From contig CP141130.1 in the NCBI GenBank assembly GCA_035236585.1, positions 78,873,944-78,937,943 of the forward strand: DNA of 64,000 bases, in the 5' to 3' direction. The first letter of the stretch is position 1. Every line of letters starts with the position of its first letter. This DNA comes from Warburgia ugandensis (lineage: Eukaryota > Streptophyta > Magnoliopsida > Canellales > Canellaceae). The position numbers and the translations under genes were made by a program. Shown here piece by piece: positions 35,701 through 46,959 of the stretch. Under the pieces are notes generated by a model. That model was not told the DNA's origin. It worked only from the letters and a program-made list of their open reading frames with translations, and did no database searches.

Positions 35701-36646
35701 TGCACCTTTCACATCTCTTCCTCTCTGTATCTCTCTTAAACTTGGCCTGCGGTTGGTGACCTGATGCACCATGTGTCTGCATAGCACCAAATGGTCTCTT
35801 GCCCTTAGTGGGCTGGAACAAACCCTCTCTAGTCCCGAGAGAGTTCTTCTCATGCATGGAAGTCATGTCAGCTGCATCTCGCACAGAGGTGGGTCGTGAG
35901 GTAATCACCTGATCTCTTAGCCAAGGTGTCAACACATCCACAAATCTGTCTGTTGCCTCCTTGTCTGAGGCAAGCGCATGAGGTACAAATCTCCTCAATC
36001 ATATAAATTGGTTCAGACATTGCTGAACCGTCATGTCTCTCTACTCCAAGGTGGCAAACTCTTTCTTCAATAATTGTAATGCATGGGATGAAAAGTACTG
36101 AGTGTCGAAAGCCTGTTTAAAGGCTGCCCATGTCATCGTCTCAGTAGGATTTGGTCGGGTAAGTGTAAAGGTTTGCCACCAAAAGTCTGCCTCACCCTTC
36201 AGTAGGTAGGCGGCTACCCTAACTTGATCCTCCAGTGCAATCTTCATAGCATCAAATGTCCTTTCAGCCTCAAATAGCCATCGCTCGGCCACCTCAATAT
36301 CACCATCGCCATAAAAGGGTTGCACCATCTTTTGAAATCTCTCTAATAGCTTATCTGTCTTCTTAGGGTCACTAGTAGCATCGCCCTCAGTGGCCTTAGG
36401 TGATGGTGGTTCCTACACTAGTTGGGAGGAATGAACTAATGAGACCATAGGTGCCACTTGAGGCAGTGGAATAGGGTCAAGGTTCACAGTGTGAATAGCA
36501 ATCCTAACCTACTACTGTATAAGTAGTACTAGCCCTGACATTACTCGATTCAATAACTCGGCATCTCAATCCCCTTGATCAGAGGACTCAGCAGGTGGGG
36601 CAACTGGTGTAGCAGGGGTAGACCTTGTCCTTCTTCGAGGAGCCAT
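32735..36646 (-). pseudogene. Element A gag-pol remains, 5' and middle parts
   Basis: Fossil coding region read leftwards from the gag start at 36646 (MAPRRRTR). Gag capsid region about 35570-36646 with a zinc-knuckle region near 35540-35600; protease region about 35100-35430; reverse transcriptase about 34100-34891 with [10 protein letters not shown] and [10 protein letters not shown]; RNase H about 33720-33990 with [11 protein letters not shown] and TDHKSLKYF; integrase zinc finger and core about 32735-33400. The remainder lies at 12124-12708 beyond the inserted block. Broken; the closest relative in the window is F. Confidence 0.9.
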
Positions 36647-36770
36647 CTATCAAAAGTTTAAATATCATTAAGTGTAAGTTCCTCTCTCCTAGTTTCTCTC
36701 TCTACTACAATTTATGGACTGTTACTCACATATAAATGGACATTTGCAAAGATTATGATGGACTAGACTG

Positions 36771-36784
36771 GGCTCTAATACCAA
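36771..36784 (-). other. Element A primer-binding site
   Basis: TTGGTATTAGAGCC on the minus strand, two bases from the 5' LTR; initiator tRNA-Met type with one transition from the usual TGGTATCAGAGC. Confidence 0.8.
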
Positions 36785-36786
36785 CT

Positions 36787-39748
36787 TGTAACAGCCCAGG
36801 ATTTTATGACATTTTTTATAATAATAATAGCATTTGGGATCCCATGAGAAAAAGTTTTATTAATTTGTTTACTAAAACATTTCTTAAAACCTCCAGGTGT
36901 TATTTTTGCTTTCCCAACATCACAAATTTTAACTTAAAACATAATTAAAATTTTATGATAATAGACTTAAAACAATATGCATATCAATAAACATCAAAAT
37001 GCATCGGCGCCTTTATTTTCAATTAAATAAATATCCAAAACACAATATTAATATGGCCCAGGGTCTATCCATCACAACATCCCATTAAATGTCCATCATA
37101 TGTATAACTATCTTAATCAAATCCATAAAATAAAAGTATACAGTCCATATAGAAAGTCAAATTGTAGTCCTGTTTATTAACTCACATCAATATCTATAAC
37201 CCAAAGTAAGGAAATCTCCCACAGCTATCACAGTTTCTCAACGGTCTTACCTTTCTTGATGTCGCGCTCAAGATCTAAGGTATTGCAAAACAAAGCAATG
37301 CCTCAGCAAGCTATTGCTTGTGCAAGTACATAGACAATTAATGAAATAAATGAAATAACAGTAACGACAAAATAAAAGAAATAAAATCATTATAACTCAT
37401 GCCAACATAGTATTAATTTCTCAAGTATGCTAAAACATGCATTCCACGAATTTAAAACATGATATGATCGATGTAATTGAGCATACAATAATAATAATAA
37501 TAATAATAATAAGGGCACCCTAAGGTAATGGGTCCCACAAGCGTCTTATACACTAGCATCTCTGATCATGAGTACTCATATCCAACCTCTGAGTGTCGTC
37601 ACACCCAGGTATATCATCTCATCACCATGCTCATCATGTAAACACACATAATAAGAGTATGGATCGTCATGCCGCAGTAGCAACCCTCCATGGGTCTCAA
37701 CCACTGCCGCTCACCGTCGACACTATAATGGGAGACTTAGCATCCGTCCCCATGGAAAGGCCCGGACCGGTAGTGTGGACTATCCATGTTACCAAACCCC
37801 TACCAAATGCCATCTATGGGCAGGTATCTATCATATCACAATCTCATCACATCACAAATCTCGGAGGGTGGGTGGCCGGCCCTCTCCCTCCTATCATGAC
37901 GCCACCGGATGAGAGCACCCATGATAAAATATAAAACACTGAAATCATATATATGCCAAAACTCAAGAGTACTCGTAGCCCGCAATCCCCAAGGCACGCC
38001 CCTCATCCCGGGGTTAGCCTATAAAAGGACCAGCCACCAAGTCTCCACTTTTCATTCTCATGCAATTCTATCAATTTCAGTTATGTAGTAAAGAAAAGAA
38101 ATTTCTAATTATGCATAATATATAATATCATTCTCATGAAATCATTTGTAATAAATCCATTTAATACATGCTTGAAAATCAAGTAACGATCAACGTTTGA
38201 AAATCTAAATCTCGCAAAATCATGATTTCTATTAAGTGAAATTTAAATTCACAATCAACTATAATGTTATGATCATGTAGAGTTTGAAAATAAAACATTA
38301 ATTGTCGGCACCTACCTCGACGTGAGATCACTTAGTTCGCTCGTAAAATCCCTTTAACTTATATGTCTGGATGCACCTGTCAATATCACATCACTATTTT
38401 TAAAAAAATTCTAAAGTAAAAGTGGTTATTTGTAAGTTTTTAGGTTAAATCTAGGTCTGCGTCGTCAATACGGTCGCAACGCCTCTTTCGGATCGCGATT
38501 TGGACCTCTATAGCTCTCAGATATCAAAATTTAAGTGAAAATACCCCTTAAATTAATTTTATTAATTTATAAGTAGGGTCGGCCAGTCGGTTACACCGGT
38601 TTATACTGGTGGCCTGCTCTTACACCAGCTTATACCAGTGTAACAACATCATGAAGATGTTTGTCTCCACGACGCACGACCGCGTGCGTCACGGTAGCCA
38701 GGACGCAGTGCGTCCTGTCTCCATGTGAGAGCGACTATAGGCGATCCCGTGCATGCGCCCATTCTGCGTCTCCGTCGGGCATCCTGCTGGGTGTCACGGC
38801 GTCAGTGCCAGGGCGCCGACGCTCTCGACGTTGCCGGAGAAGACGACTAGATTCCGATCCTCTCCGGCGATCCTACAGGTGTCCAAATCTCTCAATTTTT
38901 GCACCGTTTTGCTCAGAATTTCATCTAGATTTCATTTCTATCATCATTTTGCATTGATTTTTTCAAAAACTATGTTTTTTATGTGATTTTTTTCCATGTT
39001 CCTAAAACTTCCCTATGTATTATTTTTCATGTTTTTCGGCAATACTAGTCGTTGGATTTTTCTCAAATTAAAAGGGTTTGATCTTGGGTCTCTTATACAC
39101 TAGATGAATGGTCTGATTTGTAATCTAAGATAGCTTTCTTAGTGGATTTACTCTCCAACAGTAATGCACCCAAAGTTCCAAGAAAAACTACTTTTTTCCC
39201 TTACTTCCATGCATGCTACTAATCTATCTTCGCTCATATAATATGGAAATTAGGGAATTAGAGTTTACCTCATTTTGCTGGGCATTTGTTGATGTTACCG
39301 GAGCCTTACTTGCCAAAAAACTAGAATTTTGCAGAGGCTAGGGTTTTAGGGAAAAGACATGGCAGAGAAGATGATGGGAGGAGGAGTCTGAGAGAGATAG
39401 ATCTTGCTACGGATGAGGAAGGGAAGCTTTTCCCTTATACACTCCTCTTAAACAATTTCTCTAGCAAATTTGCCAGATCAGATATAGGCATGTAGAAGAA
39501 GGGGGTTTCATTATCAATTCAGGCTCCTGTGTTTTTTGCTCTGCCAATTTACCAAAATACCCCTATAACTTTAACGGCTCATAACTTCTTCGTTTGAGCT
39601 TCGTTTTTCGCAGTTTTTATGGAGTTGGAATCCTATCGACATGTACTTTAAAAAATTTTAAGTTTTCAAGACCAAATTCCATCTATAAATTTTTAATTTA
39701 TTTTATTTAATAAATTCTTAATTTATACCTCAAATTGAGGATATTACA
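36787..39748 (-). mobile_element. Element A, 5' LTR
   Basis: A 2.96-kb LTR matching 9053-12074 along its length, with the stem-loop at 37278-37303, TAA microsatellite at about 37486-37512, the antisense open frame at 37593-37934 and the CpG-rich block at about 38650-38840. Its plus-strand end GGATATTACA abuts cttcg, the target copy inside the CCT1 exon. Confidence 0.92.
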
Positions 39749-39825
39749 CTTCGCTCATTGCAAGATCGATAACTCCAGCTTACAGGTTGTTGTGGATTGT
39801 TCCCTTTGAAAGGTCTAGTCCCATG
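39749..39825 (-). pseudogene. CCT1: CCT1 penultimate exon, upstream part
   Basis: After a CTCTTGTAG acceptor (39826-39834), the minus strand reads C ATG GGA ... for MGLDLSKGTIHNNL, TAA, AGVIDLAMS. Plant CCT1 has MGLDL.NGTIRNNLEAGVIEPAMSKVKIIQ, so the frame, the split serine codon at the acceptor and the order all fit; the TAA stands where the family has Glu. This stop, independent of element A, shows the copy was or has become non-functional. The exon is cut by A after AMS and resumes at 9052. Confidence 0.88.
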
Positions 39826-39890
39826 CTACAAGAGACAAAGACAACCAAAGCTATGAAACAACACTAAGTATCACACAACACAGAGTCATA

Positions 39891-39893
<3 letters not shown>

Positions 39894-39973
<80 letters not shown>
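39894..39973. repeat. (GA)n microsatellite, about 80 bp
   Basis: A pure GA run lying between CCT1 exon pieces, where the family codes about 18 residues (RAYHHTAQTKADKKHYSS in plants). A 17-bp direct repeat (cagagtcatagatgaga, 39881-39897 and 40198-40214) brackets the segment containing it. The Arg-Glu frame across it is a translation of the repeat. Confidence 0.95.
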
Positions 39974-39975
<2 letters not shown>

Positions 39976-40190
39976 CTTGGTGACCAACTTAGTTGCATCC
40001 TTTGCATCATTCACAACAAGAAACTGCAATTCAAATCACTGCTTTCAGTACGAACCTACACCTTTGGTATGATCAGAAGGGATTTAGCAAACTTGACAAT
40101 TGCTAACTGCTCCCTGGATCCCAAAGTGGTAGCTAAATTCTCTACCAAAACAGATAATGCAGCCTCAATTGCACCACCACCTACTACAAC
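39974..40190 (-). pseudogene. CCT1: CCT1 middle exons (two pieces with a 38-bp spacer)
   Basis: From a GTTGTAG acceptor, 40190-40062 gives exactly 43 codons: VVVGGGAIEAALSVLVENLA, then TTLGSREQLAIVKFAKSLL and IIPK. A 38-bp spacer with GT at its start and GCAG at its end (40024-40061) leads to 40023-39974, FLVVNDAKDATKLVTKL. These match the CCT1 run TVVAGGGAVE...TTLGSREQLAIAEFA..LLIIPKVLAVNAAKDATELVAKL near the C-terminal third of the protein, including the GGGA and the conserved NAAKDA. A 38-bp intron is shorter than plant introns normally are, so splicing is doubtful. The exons themselves are free of stops. Confidence 0.88.
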
Positions 40191-40334
40191 CTACAACCAG
40201 AGTCATAGATGAGAAGCTATTACACTCTTTCACCTTGAAAGCATATATGATATCTTGATACCAATCATAAAAGAAAATCTCAACTCTAAAATTGCCCAAT
40301 GAAACATTAACAATACTATTAAATGATGTGGAAT

Positions 40335-40427
40335 CTAATATAAGAGTCCAATCCAAGAAGCATCATGCAAAGATCAATCCATCTCATCAAGCATATAGTC
40401 ATTTGCACCTCTAAGTATTAAAGAGAC
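40335..40427 (-). pseudogene. CCT1: CCT1 exon with LRGANDYMLDEM
   Basis: After the acceptor TTTTCTTTTTAG (40428-40439) the minus strand reads VSLILRGANDYMLDEMD, TGA, SLHDA, then decays. CCT1 has VSLILRGANDYMLDEMERALHDALCIVKRTLES at this place. The TGA falls where the family has Arg, as a CGA-to-TGA change would give, and the end of the exon (LCIVKRTLES) is no longer clear. I could not find the earlier exons (N-terminal two thirds of CCT1) anywhere to the right, so this is a 3' fragment of the gene, not a whole copy. Confidence 0.82.
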
Positions 40428-40439
40428 CTAAAAAGAAAA

Positions 40440-42486
40440 CCAAGAGTTATTGATGTATCATGAAAAGTTATAGTTTAAAAAAATCACGATGAAGAAACTA
40501 GCATCTAGATAATAATTGCAACAGGCTCTGCACCTACTGCTCTTGTGGTTTTGGCCCTCCAACCACTTAGATTGAAACTCAACTTCAAATTAACTTGATT
40601 GGTATTTCAAAGCTTCATAACTAAATGCCCATACTATGGCATTCTTCAATTGAGCTACTGTAATTTGGAGAGAAGACCAAACTTTACCAACATCTTGCCT
40701 TCAAGCCCTACAAGCATTTTGCAGAGAATATAATCCTGTCCTAAGAGTTGAAGAACTAGTAATAAGGGAGTCAACAAATGGTTGTGGAGCATGCATCTAC
40801 AGAAAACTATTTTTAATGGCCTCCATTAGACCTAGCTATTAGCAAGAACTTCCAAAAAAATTCTTCAAGATAATACCATAATTTGGGAAGCTACCCACAT
40901 ACAACTTGACTTTGCCAAACACCAAGCACAATACATTTGTTTAAGTTTTACTCTAGATAAGTGAATGAGACGATCACACAATTGTTTTATACAATAGATC
41001 TGAATTGAGCCAACATGAATATTAGGGAGTGACCTTTCAAGAAATAAAATTGCCAAATACAAAAATTATACCTTGGGATGTAGGGAAGGGCTAAACAATG
41101 AAGATGGAGATGGTTGACACTATTGAATGGAAGCTGAAGAAAGCCAAATCTACAAAAGAACAAAACAAGAAAGTATGCAGCATAGATATTTCCAGTAGTT
41201 CTCAACAAAATGATAAAGCTAATAGCATAGCAGTTTCAATTGAATTATAAGACATGTCAATTGGTCAATTCATTACTACTTGAACACTTCTGCTCCTAAT
41301 TGCATAAGTCTCATAGATCCAGGTGCTCCTAGAGAATATCTTTCCAAGAATCCAACTATCCTCATAAAGGCGCCAAGTATTCCTAGAGGAGGCCTATCCT
41401 ATGGAAATGCCATTCCTTTAGTTTATAGTCATTTGTACAGGGTTCAATCACCCAATATTTTTCCTAATTGTTAATGATATTATTGAAATGGTCCATGCGG
41501 TTATGTACTAACCTCTTCCACAACTCATGGAATCTTTTAAGTTGATTTAACATGCAATTGCTTATTGTCTGGTAATGATAGTGTTTTAAGATTTTTAGCC
41601 AACTAACATGTGATAATAGGGGTGTAATCTATGTAAGCCCATTTGAATTTTCTTTGTTCTGTTTCTTCGCATATGTATTGAAAGTTAGCATGTATTGCAT
41701 GTACCTCCAATGATGGTAATTGATGAGATGTGTAACCAGTAAATAAGAGCACCATTTTCTATTACATAATACACCAATACTGTAACTGTCCCTTTTTTTT
41801 CTCCTTTAAATTTCATTTACCTTTGGTTGTCTATATTTTCTCAGAAACTTTTATGTATGGTGAAAACCACTAATAGTTAGTATGGGGCTACATATGTGCA
41901 CATATCTGGTAGATCTTACTATTGCGTAAGTTTAAATTATGTAGTCTCTCTTGGAAAGAATACATAAGTCTGTAGATGTGTAGAAGATAGCAACAATATA
42001 TGTTTAATGTTGGTTGTCTTCATTCTTTGCTGAAAATCTATAGAAGGGCGTCTAATGATGATGATGTTGATTATCAATCTTCATGTGTTGAGGATGTCTT
42101 TGTACCAAGCTAATTTTCTTATCAGTATATGACTAAATACTTGATAGTATTTGATGACACAAGTTGATTATGGTACTAAATACCAGCACAAAAAGTTGTA
42201 CTTGGGCTAGAAGCTGGCTAAGGAAACACCAGTTACTCAGGTGCATTACTTGTTGACATGACAATTTTTAATGTAAGTTGGCCGAGTTAAGGAGCTGTTG
42301 GAAAACTCAGTTGGTAAAACCATGTCAACTGAGGTTAATGAAAATTTTGAGTCATAGAGCTTCTAAGCAGTATTTCATGTGTTGAAATTTATAAATTATA
42401 TTTGATGAATGTCATTCCTATATTTAATGAATGGCTTTTGGAGGTGAAAAAATCAGACAGCATTTCACTAGATCCAACGACATAAC
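40440..42486. other. Host DNA without a recognised gene
   Basis: Contains AT-rich DNA with short frames on both strands (for example 41280-41474 plus, 40987-41208 minus). None resembles CCT1 or another family I know. The right end (agttc, 42487-42491) is the left target copy of element F. Confidence 0.4.
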
Positions 42487-42497
42487 AGTTCTGTAAC

Positions 42498-45400
42498 TGT
42501 AATGACCTCGAATATTTGTAAATTATTAAGGAAATTTAATAAAGTTTGAATTTTTAGAAATTCTGGGCTGGAATATTAAGTTATTGAAAATTCTCTTTTT
42601 ATAGAGATTATATTATAAATTAAAATTTTTTTATAAATTATGGATGTACTTGGAAAACTGATCGAAACAACATTAAGTACGTTCAATTCTGAGTTAAAAT
42701 GAAAATTCCTTAATTTTTTCCATTTGGGGGTAAAATGGTAATTTTACCCATATCCCATATCCAAGAAATAAGACCTCAATATTCATGAAGTACTTAAAAA
42801 TACGATTCCAACGCCACTAAGTACGCTCGATTCTGAGTTCGAACAAATATTGCCTATTATTCTCCAATTTTGGAGTTAAAAGGGCAAAAAGGTCTTTTCA
42901 CATAAAAGTGGGGCCCACAAAGTGGGCCAACGTTCTAGAAGCACCAATAATTGCTCAGTGCATTATTTCTGGTAGTGGAGATTGTAGTGGGAATGGAGAA
43001 TGCATTAGTAATTAAAAATTCTAAAGTAATAAAATATCTTATCAAAAGAAATGATAAAAAATTCAAATTTGGCTATAAATATGTCCCAAAAATTTTCAAA
43101 AATTTTCACAACCTTAACCACGAAATTTCTAAATCTTCCCTAGAATTTCAGCCCCAAATTCCCCTACATCCCTCCCCAAACTCTCTTTTCCTTATTTCTC
43201 TCTCCTCTTTCTAATTGGAACAAGAGACCTAAATTCAATTAGGCACTCTGTCCCAGGAAGAATCTCATCAATTCCACTATCCATAACATCCTATACTATA
43301 GTATATACAAAAGCCCCAAATCAATTTCAAGATCCAACGGTTCCAACAACAACAAAAAATCACAAAAAGGTGGATAATCGGGCTATATTATCATCAACCG
43401 GTAATTCTCTCAAATTGGGCATCAATTATATTGTTTTTCTCCAATCAGGTAGGTGGAACTACTTCCCATTCATATTTATTATGTTTTAGTGTAATTTTTA
43501 TTTTTTTGTAATTTAATTTGAATAAAAAATGATAAAAATAAAGTAAATACCAGCCCCTTCAAATTATGGTGATAGAGAGCTCAGATTGAAATTCTGAGCT
43601 TTCCAATCAATCTAGGAGGGTCAAAAACCCTTAGGATACAATTTTCAAGAAAATCTAACAAGGTTTGGACCCTCAATTGAGAGAGATTAATTTTGGTGGG
43701 CCCAGATCAAATATGGATCCTAGGAATGGCTGAAAACTTCAATTTAAGATTGTGGAGTCATATGAACTCCAAATTGAGATTAGAAAGAAGCTATAGAAAG
43801 CTTGTAATGTCTAGTTTCTAATGAAGTCATAAAATTTCTAAAATTTATTTCTGTATTTTTCTATATTTTGGAAATAAGTGTCTAATTTCTAAGATCTTCA
43901 AGATCTGAGGTGATCAGATCTTGGAAATTTATTTTAGTAATGATATAATAATATAATAAAGTAATATCTATGGTTAATTTGGACAAATCTTGGATAAAAT
44001 AGGGGATCTACCCTTTATGGTAGAAAAACCCTAAAATAAAAATAAAAAAATACAAAGAGACCCACTTGATCAATGAGATCAAGTGTGATCAGATCCTTGG
44101 GATGGATTAAAGGGATGATATTATGATGGAATCCAGTTCGATCATGGATGAAATGTGACAAAATCAAGTGGATATGATTTTTGGATCTTAATGGATTAAA
44201 AGCCCTAAAGGTAATTAAAACCCTTAATCTAAAGGAAAACACATAAGATCTAATGATTGGATCATATTTAAAGGTTTATAATAATCTTAATAAAATTAGT
44301 TTAATTGTCTTTTATTAGATATAGAAGTGTAAATGTGATTTATGTTTTAAGTTTTAATTGTCTTTTATTGGATATAGAAGTGTAAATGTGATTTATGTTC
44401 TAAGTTAGAAAGCATGATAGTGTAATCTTTAAATTTTAGTATGATATGCCCTAAATGAGTAATTTGTTAGTAGATTTGATTATCTTAGGATCATGTTAGT
44501 GTAAATTAGGATTTAAACATGATTTCATTGTGATAAAAGATGTGTTTCATAACTTAGGATCATGTTAGTTTTATTTCACTAGCTTAAGTTACATTCATAG
44601 GAAGAATGTTAGTATATAGTTGTTAAACTTATATTTGATTTATGCTTTCAAGTTGATGATTTACTTATTGTCAAATTTTATTCAATTGTTAAGTAATTGT
44701 TAAGATTTAAGGAGCATAAATCACCAAAAAATGTAAACTAATGAAGTATAGAAATTCATGAACAATTAAGATGAATGAATGATTTTGACCTAATAAGGGT
44801 TATAGTTAGTAGGACAATATAAGGAATGATTTATCATTTCCTTGGCCCAAAGTAGGAAAATAATGAACATCCATGGATGACATTGTGCATATCCATGGAA
44901 ATTAATTAAAATCAATTAGAGAAGGGACTTAAGGTAAAGAGCTCATAGGAACCTTGTCAAAGGTTGAGCTAGTACCACTCCAGTAGACTCTGAACATTGT
45001 GGTTATAGGGGGTATACAAGAGCCAAGTGCTTTTCCCTCACCTACCATTGACGTAAGAGAGGTCTAAACGCCTCCTTACATGAGGGTTGTATTAACCACT
45101 TTTTGAGTAGACTTTAACTGGTAAGTACTAGTCATCTTAAAATAAGGAGGAGTTGTCTAGTGATAGGAAGAAATAAATTATCTTCAACCAAGTAAGACAC
45201 TAACTGGTTGAATAATAATAAGAACAAAAAAAGATAGCAAATTATCTAACCCTAATAAAAATAATAAGTGAGATAAGGATGATCAAACAAGATGAGATCT
45301 TGTATGATAAAAAACAATAAGGAAAAAGAAACATCAATGTAAATTAGATTGTTATGTATGATATAGATAGTATTTGTATAGATGATATTAAACCCATGGA

Positions 45401-46959
45401 TATAGGATATTCAAGGAATAAAGATTCAGATCATCCTACATAAGGATGATCAAAAGACCATGTAGTATGTACCCTTGATTAGAAAAATGACATTATACAT
45501 ATGATTTGACAGATATATGTTGATCGAGACTATGGCAGATTTCAAGGAGTAAGAATACCTTATTGAGGTAGGTGGATTATTAAGAATGCCTTTACATGAA
45601 GATACATGTCTAATACATGATCTTATGTTTTGAAGTATTGACATGTATGATACCAATATATTAAGGTAAATACCTCAAATTGAAATATGATCCAGCCAAA
45701 TGATGAGGAAAATAAGTATTAAATGGTCAAGTTGAGAATTGAGAACAACCCTAAGTGAATAGGAAAGTAGAAAATATTCCAGTCCTAAATAAACAGACAG
45801 ATAGTCTGATATGTATAAGTATTATTTTACATACAAGCTTAGAGGGTTGTGGTTTTATTTTAAACAGGCATAGGCCTGGGGATGCTATGCTAGGAGAGTT
45901 AAGAGGGTTTGGCCACCCACTCTCTGAAACTTGACGATATTGAATACCAAGCCTAAGAAAGGCTAAAAGTCGGGTGGGGCATTTATGGGAAGGCCACCAC
46001 TGTGACAGCCATGGTCCTCCCATATGGACATGGATATTGTAATTTCCATTGAGAATGGTATAAGTGGATTATTGAACAGTTATCAAGACTCATTTGTATG
46101 GATCGATCGCAAGCATAGTAGTCCTTGATTATTTTGCACTATGATGCATATGAAATTGGCATAGTGAAATGCCTTAAGGGATGACATGATGAAATGTCAG
46201 GTAATTGTATATTACCAATATTTTTCCCAAAAAGGGAAATTCCCTCTATAGTAACTGGCTGAGATACAAATCTCTTATAATGAAAAGAGTTGATCAACTT
46301 TGTATAGAAATGATGCTTGATTATTTTTACATTTTTAATGGATTTGTCCTTATACAATATGTATGTATAAAGGTGAACACAAATGACAAGGAAATGAGAT
46401 GTCCTTATAACTAATAGTTATTAATGAATGTGTTTATGATAGAACGAATTATGGGATACTTGAATATTGAGATTATACTGTCAATAACTTACATTCTTAT
46501 CCCCTACCAAGCATAGTTTGCTGAGATATTGTAAATGTTCGAATGTTTACAATATCTCAGATACAGAGAAGGAGACTTAGGAGCTCAAGATTTGAAGAAC
46601 AATTGAAGAATAAGTAATCAGGGTATATCCCTTGAAACATTGTATTAGAACATGTATTGAATTTTGAACTTTGTAATTTGGATTGTATATTTAGACAAGT
46701 ATTGTAAGGATACAATGGGCTGTGTACTGTGAACCATTGGATGGATCCTGAAGTTTAATAAAAGTATATTCCTTCAATGGAATTTTATCTTATACAAAAT
46801 TCTACTTATGTTATGTATGAAGTGATGACTTAGGTTTTACAAAACAAATTCTAAAGAAAAGAATTTCCGCTACTTTGGTTTGCGAAAAAATTTTACTCTA
46901 AGTGCCCTATCTTTACAAAATGTATTATAAAATGTGTTATAAAAACCTGGGTTGCCACA
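42498..46959 (+). mobile_element. G: solo LTR of another Tekay-like element
   Basis: From TGTAATGACCTCG to GGTTGCCACA, 4.46 kb, flanked by perfect gtaac copies (42493-42497 and 46960-46964). It has no primer-binding site, polypurine tract or coding region, and so is one LTR left by recombination between a pair. It has the stem-loop at 46521-46560 and an AATAAA at about 46758, both in plus orientation. It is the longest LTR here and its sequence is far from A, D, E and F. Frames inside it (for example 45751-46023 minus) show no product. Confidence 0.85.
46521..46560 (+). other. Conserved LTR stem-loop (G copy)
   Basis: CTGAGATATTGTAAA and TTTACAATATCTCAG form a perfect 15-bp stem around a 10-base loop. 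At three positions this stem has A-T pairs where element E has G-C, each time with both sides changed. Confidence 0.75.

Larger units (their letters stand above)
9053..39748 (-). mobile_element. Element A: Ty3/gypsy Tekay-like LTR retrotransposon fossil, with nested insertions
   Basis: Both LTRs start TGTAAC and end ATTACA as read on the plus strand, and the element lies on the minus strand: its primer-binding site is beside the right LTR and its polypurine tract beside the left LTR. The 5-bp duplication ctttg/cttcg flanks it. Without the inserts it is about 10.7 kb. Sampled stretches of the two LTRs differ by roughly 4 per cent, mostly C/T and G/A, giving an age of perhaps a few million years (inference). 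The gag-pol frame is broken, with of the order of ten breaks plus the large insertion at 12709-32729. It landed in an exon of the CCT1 fragment. Confidence 0.92.

Noticed and set aside
39892-40212. A 106-codon plus-strand frame beginning with an Arg-Glu run
   Set aside because: The run is the translated GA microsatellite, and the rest is the antisense of CCT1 exons.
41280-41474. A 64-codon plus-strand frame with SIPRGGLSYGNAIPLVY
   Set aside because: It looks protein-like but has no known relative in memory, no splice context and no neighbours that would support it.
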